Of a stretch of 63,372 nucleotides of DNA, positions 42,808 to 50,289 are shown one piece after another. How positions within the stretch are numbered: position 1 is the first letter of the stretch; every line of letters begins with the position of its first letter. The notes under the pieces were generated by a model. The model saw only the letters and a list, made by a program, of their open reading frames with translations. It was not told the origin of the DNA and ran no database searches. This DNA comes from Paenibacillus albidus. Lineage in GTDB: Bacteria > Bacillota > Bacilli > Paenibacillales > Paenibacillaceae. The stretch is from contig NZ_BMKR01000040.1 in the NCBI RefSeq assembly GCF_014644435.1, forward strand, positions 1 through 63,372, given 5' to 3'. Both the position numbers and the translations under genes were made by a program.

Positions 42808-44885
42808 AGAACAGCCTTCAACTCCTTCACCTCACACCAGAGCCGTAATTCTTCAGGCCCTGGCTCCTGCAGGTAGACTTTCTCCATCAGCGACTCTGAC
42901 TTGATCCGGCCCACCTTCACTTGCTTTTTCAAGCGATGGTCATATTTAAAGATCGGATTCAGGATCGGTTCCTCCGTACCTTTATACCCGATCAGCTCGG
43001 AGATTTCGGTCACGACCCGCACACCGCTGCGCAGTTTCTTCTGAAATACAATCAGGTCAATGGAACCTGAAATTTGACTGGCAGCAGCCGTTGTATTACC
43101 GTTCAACTGCAAAAACCGCGTAGCCGCTTCCCGCGCACTGTTGGCATGGATCGTCGTCCACACGGTGTGTCCCGTGTTCATCCCGATCAGACTTTGCTGC
43201 GCTGCCGCTTCATCACGGATTTCTCCGATACACATCACGGTTGGCCGCAGCCGCAAGCAGGCTTTGATCAGCTTGGCGATGCCAAAGCTTTTTTTCTCGT
43301 CCTCCAGCTCCTTGACGAGCAGGGAAGGCAAATTCGGGTAACGCTGATATTGAGTCTTGCTGGCCAGCAGCATTTCTTCGGAATCCTCAATAGAGATGAT
43401 CCGAGTAATCGGCTCTACGCACATTGGCAGACGAATCAGTTGTGTAGTTTTCCCGCTGTTCGTCCCGCCTCCAATGACAATGTTCGCCCCTTTGGGTACA
43501 ATGAAATGCATAAAGTCAGCAATTTCCTGTGTTATGTTTCCGTACCGGACACACTGCTCATCCGTGAACACATCTGGTGGAAACTTCCGGATACTAATCA
43601 AAGGCGCATTCGCACTCACACCTTGAAATTCTTTGGTATCCGCCACCACGCAGATGCGGAATCCACGGTAGTTAGCATCCACAATGGGATCGGTGCTGGA
43701 GATCGGCTTGCCAATCGGCATGAGCATCTTATTGATCACTTCATAAAGATGCGTGATGCTCTGGAAACGAATATCGGGCAGATGCTTGTCCTCCCCGCCT
43801 TGCTCCACAATCACTTGATCCGGTCCATTGATTTCTATACTACTAATACTTGGATCATCCAAAATCCCCTGCAGCACACCAAGCTCCGTAATTTCCTTCT
43901 GCACCCACTCCACCGCTACATTAACCGGTATGGTCAGGGCGTAATCGGTCTGTTCGCGCACCAAATCGGAAATGTAATAACGTATTTTTTGGCGGGAAGG
44001 CTCATGCGTCAAGGACTGTACATATTCGTCCAGATGATCCTCTTGCAGCCGAAAGCGCACATAGTTCAGGAGGGATTCAAGCTTCTTGTAATCCCCTTCC
44101 GAATATTCAGTATTCACCGGCTGTACGGATACGTGGACATCCAGGTATTCCAGCGGTTCAATGATACCGACAGTTTCACCTTCACGCCCGGTCTCTATCT
44201 CCTCCCGTACAGGAAACACATTGGGCGCAAGATTCTTCCAGCCCTTGAGCAAATCACTGAACTTGGAATAGACCGGCGCTTCTTGAATTTTGACATTGGA
44301 ATCGGCTGTGAACAGAAATAACCGCTCCTGCTCTACGCCGAACACCTCGATTAAACGGCGATAATGGGTATAGTTGCCGACGAAATCAATCGCATCGGCA
44401 CTATATAGCACCACTGCATCCGAAGTCCTGAGGGCAAAGTGCGTGGTCGGCTGAATGAGCGAACCCTGCAACACCAAAACGATCACATCATAAGCGTTTT
44501 CCAATTGCTGCCGCAGCACGCTTGGTGCTGAAATAAGCGTCTGGTTGGACGACAGTTTGCGAATAACCGGTGCCTCTGGTTGGGAACGCGGATTAACGAG
44601 CAGATAATCTACCCCGCTGCGTTGCACCATGTAGGCTTGCATCGGTTTTAACGCCATGCGATCCAGATCCAGCAGGAACTGATCGATCGTACGTTCCTTG
44701 CTCAGCTCCGCAATCTGCTCATTAAACGTGTAAGCAATGCGTGGCAGGCCAACGCAGGGTAATTCAGCCACGATGATTCGATGTTCTTTGGGAAAGGTGC
44801 GAATCAGTTTCATAACCCCTTGAATCGCATCCCCTCCCCCAATATTAGCAAAGGCAACAACCTGAGCCTTGCGAGTCAATTCCAA
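42804..44885 (-). CDS. tadA: TadA/CpaF-type secretion ATPase fused to a CpaE-like domain
   Basis: The C-terminal 430 residues are a TadA/CpaF secretion ATPase: GGTNSGKTTQ (Walker A), the Asp box ISIEDSEEML, VMCIGEIRDEAAAQQ (Walker B) and the His box TIHANSAREAA. The first 230 residues are a MinD/CpaE-like fold (VVAFANIGGGDAIQGVMKLI, IIVAELPCVGLPR, YDVIVLVLQG) whose P-loop lacks the lysine and the GKT. In most Tad systems CpaE is a separate protein; here a degenerate copy is joined to the motor. The ATPase should power pilin assembly at the cytoplasmic face. The start at 44,885 follows GAAAGGAGGGAG. Confidence 0.88.
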   Translation of the reverse strand: MELTRKAQVVAFANIGGGDAIQGVMKLIRTFPKEHRIIVAELPCVGLPRIAYTFNEQIAELSKERTIDQFLLDLDRMALKPMQAYMVQRSGVDYLLVNPRSQPEAPVIRKLSSNQTLISAPSVLRQQLENAYDVIVLVLQGSLIQPTTHFALRTSDAVVLYSADAIDFVGNYTHYRRLIEVFGVEQERLFLFTADSNVKIQEAPVYSKFSDLLKGWKNLAPNVFPVREEIETGREGETVGIIEPLEYLDVHVSVQPVNTEYSEGDYKKLESLLNYVRFRLQEDHLDEYVQSLTHEPSRQKIRYYISDLVREQTDYALTIPVNVAVEWVQKEITELGVLQGILDDPSISSIEINGPDQVIVEQGGEDKHLPDIRFQSITHLYEVINKMLMPIGKPISSTDPIVDANYRGFRICVVADTKEFQGVSANAPLISIRKFPPDVFTDEQCVRYGNITQEIADFMHFIVPKGANIVIGGGTNSGKTTQLIRLPMCVEPITRIISIEDSEEMLLASKTQYQRYPNLPSLLVKELEDEKKSFGIAKLIKACLRLRPTVMCIGEIRDEAAAQQSLIGMNTGHTVWTTIHANSAREAATRFLQLNGNTTAAASQISGSIDLIVFQKKLRSGVRVVTEISELIGYKGTEEPILNPIFKYDHRLKKQVKVGRIKSESLMEKVYLQEPGPEELRLWCEVKELKAVL

Positions 44886-44906
44886 GGGAACTCCCTCCTT
44901 TCAGGG

Positions 44907-45161
44907 TCACGATCTGGCCTCAGTCTCGCCACGGTAACAATTTCCACGGTATACCCATCCTTCAACTGTTTTTTCCAGCGTGGCATATGTTGCTCTTCCA
45001 CCAATGTGGTTATTCGGCTCACCAATTTGAATTATTTTTGCTGTCCAGCAGGCCGGGGGCAACACATTCAGAAAGTGATCAGCCATCTCCTCATCCACTA
45101 CATCTCCGGGCTGAAGGTAATCCTCCAGATCCCCTTTCCAGTTTTCATAAGTTTTTACCAT
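44907..45161 (-). CDS. Small protein of unknown function
   Basis: An 84-residue acidic product (MVKTYENWKGDLEDYLQPGD) ending in Cys/Arg-rich text. It lies between the HTH gene and tadA on the same strand with an AGAGGAG site, so it is probably a real member of the operon. No family recognised. Confidence 0.55.
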   Translation of the reverse strand: MVKTYENWKGDLEDYLQPGDVVDEEMADHFLNVLPPACWTAKIIQIGEPNNHIGGRATYATLEKTVEGWVYRGNCYRGETEARS

Positions 45162-45173
45162 GCTCTGACTCCT

Positions 45174-45383
45174 CTACTGTGCTTGATAGGTTTCTGTTGT
45201 TGACCATTTCCCGTTTGTATACACTTCTACAGTGACTTGGTTGTTGTATGCCATGCCATCAGCTACGGTCATTCGGGACAACCAAATTCGATCATTTCCG
45301 GTGTCTAGCTTAAGCTCATCGGTATGCGACTGCTGCAGGGTAGGTAATGCCTTTAAATCCCCGAGTGTGAACTTTTTCGCCAT
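45174..45383 (-). CDS. Small protein of unknown function
   Basis: A 69-residue product starting MAKKFTLGDLKALPTLQQSH with a predicted beta-rich C-terminal half (TVEVYTNGKWSTTETYQAQ). The ATG at 45,383 follows AAGGAGGG and overlaps the end of the HTH gene by a few bases. No family recognised. Confidence 0.55.
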   Translation of the reverse strand: MAKKFTLGDLKALPTLQQSHTDELKLDTGNDRIWLSRMTVADGMAYNNQVTVEVYTNGKWSTTETYQAQ

Positions 45384-45385
45384 CT

Positions 45386-45781
45386 CTATTCCCTCCTTAT
45401 CGTGTTCTTCAGTGCTGTCCAAGCTGTGAGTAGAGTGCTCACTGCCTGATCTTGCCCATGCCAGAACAGGTTCTTCTTCAACTCTCCGATTTCAGCATCG
45501 AAAACCTCAATAGACTCTCCATCCCGATTTGACTGAGGTTCCGATTCGATATCCTTCACAACCTCAGACAGGGCTTTGCGAACCGCTTCTTCCAATGGGC
45601 TTTCCTGCAACCCCATTTTGACTTCTCGTAGTATACCGACATCTTTCCAGTCCAGCTGCCTACGCTTCCCATCGCGGTTAAAGGCATACCCTTGCTCTTC
45701 CAGCAATAAGACCCAGCGCCGAAGTGTGCTCACCGGCGTCTTCAACATTTCCCCTGCTTCTTTAAATCCAACTTCCTGCAC
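45386..45781 (-). CDS. MerR-like helix-turn-helix regulator
   Basis: Residues 1-60 have the HTH and wing pattern of MerR/excisionase-like proteins: VGFKEAGEMLKTPVSTLRRW, then LLEEQGYAFNRDGKRRQLDW. A coiled-coil-like helix follows (SPLEEAVRKALSEVVKDIES). It lacks metal-sensing cysteines. The GTG at 45,781 is chosen because GGGAGGAG lies eight bases upstream. It is the first gene after a TATAAT box and a long leader, and so may control the tad operon that follows. Confidence 0.65.
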   Translation of the reverse strand: MQEVGFKEAGEMLKTPVSTLRRWVLLLEEQGYAFNRDGKRRQLDWKDVGILREVKMGLQESPLEEAVRKALSEVVKDIESEPQSNRDGESIEVFDAEIGELKKNLFWHGQDQAVSTLLTAWTALKNTIRRE

Positions 45782-45804
45782 AACACTCTCCTCCCTAAGC
45801 GCAA

Positions 45805-45834
45805 AGGCCACCCCTCTGAATACTGGGGCGGCCT
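45805..45834. terminator. GC-rich hairpin in the leader of the HTH gene
   Basis: AGGCC-CCCC pairs with GGGG-GGCCT around a ten-base loop. The T-tract (CTTTTTGTTTT) is on the plus-strand side, so as a terminator it would stop plus-strand transcription. On the minus strand it lies between the promoter and the start codon and has only three Ts. Confidence 0.5.
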
Positions 45835-45887
45835 CTTTTTGTTTTCTTGCATGATCTAAGATTACCTCATTTTTTCAAGTGAAACGT

Positions 45888-45919
45888 ATTATAAAAGTAC
45901 GTAAAAAGTATGGGTTTTT
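45888..45919 (-). promoter_or_regulatory. Shared element box, site 2, with a TATAAT promoter
   Basis: The minus strand reads AAAAACCCATACTTTTTACG and, after ACTTT, TATAAT at 45,893-45,888. The position where a -35 hexamer would sit is occupied by the box rather than TTGACA, as in activator-dependent promoters. It drives the HTH gene and probably the Tad operon. Confidence 0.5.
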
Positions 45920-46082
45920 AGTCTTGCAGCATCCGAGTCTCGCCCAGCAGTTTCTCCAGTCTAGGCAATGTTCTGTGAGTCAGAAAATCTGCTTCATGGG
46001 TGTTACCAGCTGCTTGGGCACGCTTAATAGCCTCTTTCGTATTCTGAATAGCTAATTGATAATTCGCCATCGTATCAATCAT
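45918..46082 (-). CDS. Small helical protein, 54 residues
   Basis: An ATG at 46,082 behind GGAGGAGTTG opens MIDTMANYQLAIQNTKEAIK and runs 54 codons to TAA at 45,918. Its sequence is entirely helical and charged (THRTLPRLEKLLGETRMLQD). The stop overlaps the shared box. No family recognised. Confidence 0.55.
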   Translation of the reverse strand: MIDTMANYQLAIQNTKEAIKRAQAAGNTHEADFLTHRTLPRLEKLLGETRMLQD

Positions 46083-46139
46083 AATCACAACTCCTCCTAA
46101 TCATTTAAATTCTGAATATACTGACAGAAGGGAACTAAC

Positions 46140-46262
46140 TTATCTCCCCATCCCTCCATTCTCGTATTTTTCAAGACATTCCTCGCAGATGACACCCGAA
46201 TCCTCATCACCTTCGCATTCACAAATAGAGCAGGGCGTTACCGATGGATCACGCTCACTCAT
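46140..46262 (-). CDS. Small zinc-ribbon-like protein, 40 residues
   Basis: The frame starts MSERDPSVTPCSICECEGDE and ends ICEECLEKYENGGMGR, with TTAGGAGGAA before the ATG. Two CxxC pairs (CSIC and CEEC) suggest one bound zinc. Too short for a name, but codon choice and the ribosome site support it. Confidence 0.5.
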   Translation of the reverse strand: MSERDPSVTPCSICECEGDEDSGVICEECLEKYENGGMGR

Positions 46263-46289
46263 CCTCTCATTCCTCCTAACTGATAAAGT

Positions 46290-46590
46290 AATGACTACAA
46301 GCTTTCTGGATCAATATTGGTATATCGGCGTAGATCATCTGCAGAAAGCTCTCCGTTTTTATAGGATTCGATCAAATCATTCAAGCGTTTTGTCCCAGTT
46401 GCTTAGGGTCTAATCCTCTCAGATATTCAATTTTTCGAGCATATTCATTTGCATCCTGCTCCAATTCATCCAGCCCCTATGCTATTCGCTCTCGCGTCTG
46501 GTTAAATGTACGTCGCAATTCTCTTACCTCGTTCTCGGGATACTTCGTCAAGCAACTGCTCCGATAAATCTGCGATCTACTCCGAAATCA
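46290..46590 (-). pseudogene. Degenerate small gene(s)
   Basis: Coding-like pieces occur in successive minus frames: IADLSEQLLDEVSRERGKRI, then LDELEQDANEYARKIEYLRG with LDPKQLGQ, then TKRLNDLIESYKNGELSADD to PESL and TAG. The order fits one helical protein of about 95 residues broken by indels. No family recognised. Confidence 0.4.
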
Positions 46591-46604
46591 TTGTTAGGCT
46601 GTAT

Positions 46605-46733
46605 TTTCTAGTTCCCATTCCAGTTCCCGGTTAGAGTGACAATACTTCAAAAAGAAAAAAGCCAATAACCACGCGGGTTTTCGGCTTTGAAGGACGGGAA
46701 CTAGAAATGGGAACTAGAAACGGGAACTAGAAA
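46605..46733. repeat. Cluster of 13-bp GGGAACTAGAAA repeats in both orientations
   Basis: Three direct units GGGAACTAGAAA(T/C) start at 46,696, 46,709 and 46,722, exactly 13 bases apart and ending at the FtsK-gene stop. Two inverted units lie at 46,605 (TTTCTAGTTCCC) and 46,618 (TTCCAGTTCCC, one change), also 13 bases apart. A terminator hairpin lies between the two groups. The spacing suggests a protein-binding array. Confidence 0.65.
46657..46688 (-). terminator. Terminator inside the repeat cluster
   Basis: AAAGCCGAAAACCC and GGTTATTGGCTTT pair with a small bulge; TTTTTTC follows on the minus strand. It terminates the secretion operon after the FtsK-like gene. Confidence 0.65.
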
Positions 46734-48911
46734 TCAATTGAACTGACTTTGTTCTCCTACATTTAATAAAAACTGCTGTATTTGATCCTCATCCCAAGCC
46801 AGCGTGTATCCCCCTTTGGTGCTGGTTGGGGGGAGTAAGAAATCAAGCTTCACCAGTTGGCTCATCAGCTGCAGCACTTTCTCTTTGCGAATACCTAGTG
46901 CTTGCTGTACATCAATAGAACGGGTTGATCTCGTTTGACAAATCATCCGCTGCACACGCAGCAGTATTTCATCATCGCTCTCCCGGGTATCCACCAGCCA
47001 GGGTTTCAGTCCCGTTTCCGGATCATATTCGGGTGCGACATTCCCTTCTTTGCTGAGTTGTTCTACATATGTTGCTGCCGTGACATAGTCAATGTTAAGC
47101 TCATGCTGCAGCAGCCTTCCAGAAACACCGTTATGCCCACTCGCTATGCGAATCACTTGATCGTACACACTTTCATTGATGGAAGGCATCTCTTCTTCTT
47201 CTTCCGAATTAGTCCATTCCTGCGATGGGACTGTGTTCATCGGTGTCTCTTCTAGAAATTCATCCTCCACTTCCAATGGCTCCACTTCTTCCTCATCGGT
47301 CATTGTAATGAGTGAAGATGAAACCCCATTTGCTTCCACTCCCCTATCTTTTTTCTTTAGCCGTACTTCATTCTGCCAATAACGTTTTAACTCTTCAATA
47401 TAACGAGTCGTATCATCATCATCAGCGCTGATTGCTGCCGATTGGAATCTCTTCTGCCCTCCTCCGTTCAGCATGCAAATGCCGTCCCCGCCACCGAGCA
47501 AATGCGGACCACCTGTGTCCATCACCGTTTTAAAGTCATAGACACTCAATAAATGAAAAGCTACCCGGGACGGCAGGTTGGACTTAATAACACCCGTCAC
47601 GACATCCACGCTGGGGCGCTGGGTCCCCAAGATCAAATGGAGTCCTGCAGCTCGTCCCATTTGGGTCAGCCGCTGTACTGTGTCCTCCACATCATTCCGG
47701 GCAATCACCATCAAGTCTGCATATTCATCAATCACGGTGACGATATAAGGCATCTGATCCAGAGGATGATTCCGGTTGTACTGAAGCAAGTTGCGTACTC
47801 CAGCTTCAGCAAAACGCTTATACCGCTTTTCCATCTCCACAACAAGCTTTTTGAGCGTCAGTGCCGCCCGTTTCGGATCAGTTACCGGTGGGGAGATCAG
47901 GTGCGGCAACCCGGTATACATCGTAAACTCGACCATTTTGGGATCAATGAGCAGAAACTGGACTTGCTGCGGAGAACGCGTAGTGGCCAACGAAGTGAGC
48001 AACCCATTGATAAAAACGGATTTCCCCGAGCCGGTAGCCCCTGCTACCAGAAGATGCGGCAATTTCGCTAAATCCACCAGCATCGGATTCCCTTCCATGT
48101 CCTTCCCAAAGACCATCGGCAGTTGAGCTTTTTCTGCGAATACCATCAGATCCCTTGTCATGTCACTCATATAGACAAATGCTCTTTCCTTATGCGGAAG
48201 CACAAAAGCTGCTGCACTGGAAAAAGGGGATGAGGTTACTGAAAAGCTACGGTCATGTCCGATATGGTTGGCCAGATCATCCCTTTTTTTAACCAGATCA
48301 CTCAGCTGCAGACGGGCGGGGAGGCGAAACGAGATGGTTTGCAGTGTAGGACCTGCATCGATGGACAAGATTTCAGGAGGTTCATCCATTTTAAGCCCCG
48401 CCAGTTGTACAGTGTTGAAGATGAGCTCAGAAGCCTGCTCCGATGATAAGGTTGATGAGGAATATGGCCGGGGATTCGGCGGGAATAGAGCATAGGGTAC
48501 TTGGTGGCTACTCCGATCCCCTGTTAGCGAATTCTGCGAGCTACCAGATTCAGCACTTTGAGGTGCCGTTGGAATAGACTCAATGCCTCCGGCACTCGGC
48601 AGTTTAGTCAGCGAGATGTCCGGTGATGATCTACTCAATCTCCATTCACGATTCCGAATCATTTGCTGGACCTGTACAAGCCTTAGCCTTATGCTACTTT
48701 TATTCTTCCAAGTCAGTGCAGTGAGATGAGGCACGCCCACAATACATATCCATAATGTCAAAGCATATCGAAGAACCATGTGTGCCAAACTGCTCAATTC
48801 CGGGACGGGGCCCAAAAACAGTACGGCTACACTCCCGAGTGCAGCGAAGACTGTTAATCGGTTTACGAACTGGCTAAACGTCTCCTTTTTCGGTGGATCT
48901 GGAGTGCTCAC
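46734..48911 (-). CDS. FtsK/SpoIIIE-type DNA translocase, likely coupling protein
   Basis: Two N-terminal membrane helices (about residues 15-65) are followed by a linker. Then comes an FtsK motor with GATGSGKSVF (Walker A), VTVIDEYADLM (Walker B) and GTQRPSVDVVTGVIKSNLPS. The last 180 residues contain an acidic linker and winged-helix-like segments (DQVIRIASGHNGVSGRLLQH, RSIDVQQALGIRKEKVLQLM), as in FtsK gamma domains. At 725 residues it resembles FtsK-like coupling proteins of Gram-positive conjugative elements, which bring DNA to the secretion channel. GTG start at 48,911 behind GAAGGGAAG. Confidence 0.85.
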   Translation of the reverse strand: MSTPDPPKKETFSQFVNRLTVFAALGSVAVLFLGPVPELSSLAHMVLRYALTLWICIVGVPHLTALTWKNKSSIRLRLVQVQQMIRNREWRLSRSSPDISLTKLPSAGGIESIPTAPQSAESGSSQNSLTGDRSSHQVPYALFPPNPRPYSSSTLSSEQASELIFNTVQLAGLKMDEPPEILSIDAGPTLQTISFRLPARLQLSDLVKKRDDLANHIGHDRSFSVTSSPFSSAAAFVLPHKERAFVYMSDMTRDLMVFAEKAQLPMVFGKDMEGNPMLVDLAKLPHLLVAGATGSGKSVFINGLLTSLATTRSPQQVQFLLIDPKMVEFTMYTGLPHLISPPVTDPKRAALTLKKLVVEMEKRYKRFAEAGVRNLLQYNRNHPLDQMPYIVTVIDEYADLMVIARNDVEDTVQRLTQMGRAAGLHLILGTQRPSVDVVTGVIKSNLPSRVAFHLLSVYDFKTVMDTGGPHLLGGGDGICMLNGGGQKRFQSAAISADDDDTTRYIEELKRYWQNEVRLKKKDRGVEANGVSSSLITMTDEEEVEPLEVEDEFLEETPMNTVPSQEWTNSEEEEEMPSINESVYDQVIRIASGHNGVSGRLLQHELNIDYVTAATYVEQLSKEGNVAPEYDPETGLKPWLVDTRESDDEILLRVQRMICQTRSTRSIDVQQALGIRKEKVLQLMSQLVKLDFLLPPTSTKGGYTLAWDEDQIQQFLLNVGEQSQFN

Positions 48912-48917
48912 TGTGAC

Positions 48918-49169
48918 TCAACTTCCCTTCATCATGGTTTGGATTAAGTCTCTAAGCTGCTGATTAAAACGAGCAGCATTTTCTTTCACCAGTGGCCACC
49001 ACGCGTCTGACTCGTCAAAAATAAAATGATAGGCTTCATTCAAGTTACGTAGCAACATGATTACTAGAAACACACCTAAAGCTTTGACTAACCAGGTCGG
49101 TAGGCCGTTACTGCCTTTCTTGTAAAACACCCATAGTAGTATCGCAATAATAACCACTGTTAAATTCAC
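48918..49169 (-). CDS. Small membrane protein of the secretion operon
   Basis: An 83-residue protein with one N-terminal membrane helix (NLTVVIIAILLWVFYKKG) and a second at about 25-42 (WLVKALGVFLVIMLLRNL). It is one base past the wall-hydrolase stop region and seven bases before the FtsK gene, so it belongs to the operon. No family recognised. Confidence 0.6.
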   Translation of the reverse strand: MNLTVVIIAILLWVFYKKGSNGLPTWLVKALGVFLVIMLLRNLNEAYHFIFDESDAWWPLVKENAARFNQQLRDLIQTMMKGS

Positions 49170-50276
49170 TTAACCGCCCCCTTTTAATAAAAGCTTGAAG
49201 TATTTGGATACCCCAATCCACCAGCCATTGTGTTCCGCGTAGTACCCACGAGGATTATCTTTCGCTGATAGCCACTGGATGGGGTCTCGTCCGTCAGGTC
49301 GGTCCTTCGATAACTTAATAATGGTGTTGGCCGCGATCTGCGCAGACTCACCGGTTGTCAGTGTAGCCCCCTTGCCTTTACACCAGCAGCCAAATACATT
49401 CCAAGGATTCTTGATAATCTGCGAGGCATGATTATTTTTCCGTGGAACAAAAGACTGCTCCTGGCCAGTAATTGCGATCAGGAGATAGGGGGATACATTT
49501 TTGGTCCTTCCGGCATCATCGATCAGCTGCAGCAAGCCGCGATCTGCCAGTGCTGATTTTCGCTCATCCAAAAACTGAAACACATAATCAATATTTAAAG
49601 GCGTATACCCCAGCTCACTTGGCAAGCTTGGCAATTCTGTGCCGGGTACCTGGATATAATCCAATGGATTGACCGGCGTTCCGTTCAGTTCGACTTGAAA
49701 ATGTAAATGCGGCCCGGTAGATCTCCCTACAATGCCCTGTCCGATTGTACCAATCAGCTGACCTTTACTCACCATTTCGCCCACCGACACAAACATCTGT
49801 GTGGATAGGTGTCCATATTTAGTGACCAATCCAGAACCGTGATCGATGTAAATCGCTTGTCCATATCCGCTGGCCGATCCGGCTACAGTCACCGTTCCAG
49901 CAGCCATCGCATAGACAGGCTGCAGCTCGGTGTTCGCGGCTCCATTGGCGATATCTATGCCCTTATGCATTCGGGTTGTTCCAAACAAATCCCGCATAGC
50001 AAAAGGAGAAGACACCCGGGGAATCGTAGGCACTGGCCAAGTATATCCGGAGCCGTCTACATCTAGTTGCACCGGAGCCCCCCAGGCATACTCGCCTGCA
50101 GGCTGAGTCTTATATGTGTCCGCATCCGAAAAAATCATAAATGGTAAAAATACAAACAATATAATAAGTGCTACGATTCCAAATAAGATAAGCACCAAAC
50201 CGATACCTGGGGAACCCAATGCCGAAATCAGAGCAATCGTTTTCTTGATATCTTTGGCCTTTTTGACGACTTCCAC
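49170..50276 (-). CDS. Membrane-anchored M23 peptidase with lysozyme-like domain
   Basis: One N-terminal membrane helix (LVLILFGIVALIILFVFLPF) is followed by an M23/LytM domain with MHKGIDIANG and GPHLHFQVEL, the zinc ligands. The last 140 residues (LADRGLLQLIDDAGRTKNVS, WNVFGCWCKGKGA) look like a lysozyme/glucosaminidase fold. Two wall-cutting domains on one anchor match VirB1/CwlT-type hydrolases of Gram-positive conjugation systems, which open peptidoglycan for the channel. GTG 50,276 is chosen because AAAGGAGGGGG lies directly before it and it clears the upstream stop by 13 bases. Confidence 0.85.
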   Translation of the reverse strand: MEVVKKAKDIKKTIALISALGSPGIGLVLILFGIVALIILFVFLPFMIFSDADTYKTQPAGEYAWGAPVQLDVDGSGYTWPVPTIPRVSSPFAMRDLFGTTRMHKGIDIANGAANTELQPVYAMAAGTVTVAGSASGYGQAIYIDHGSGLVTKYGHLSTQMFVSVGEMVSKGQLIGTIGQGIVGRSTGPHLHFQVELNGTPVNPLDYIQVPGTELPSLPSELGYTPLNIDYVFQFLDERKSALADRGLLQLIDDAGRTKNVSPYLLIAITGQEQSFVPRKNNHASQIIKNPWNVFGCWCKGKGATLTTGESAQIAANTIIKLSKDRPDGRDPIQWLSAKDNPRGYYAEHNGWWIGVSKYFKLLLKGGG

Positions 50277-50289
50277 ATGTCCCCCTCCT

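Noticed and set aside
43074..44321. A 415-codon open frame on the plus strand, antisense to tadA
   Set aside because: It is the shadow of the high-quality TadA frame on the other strand; its product has no domain pattern and no ribosome site.
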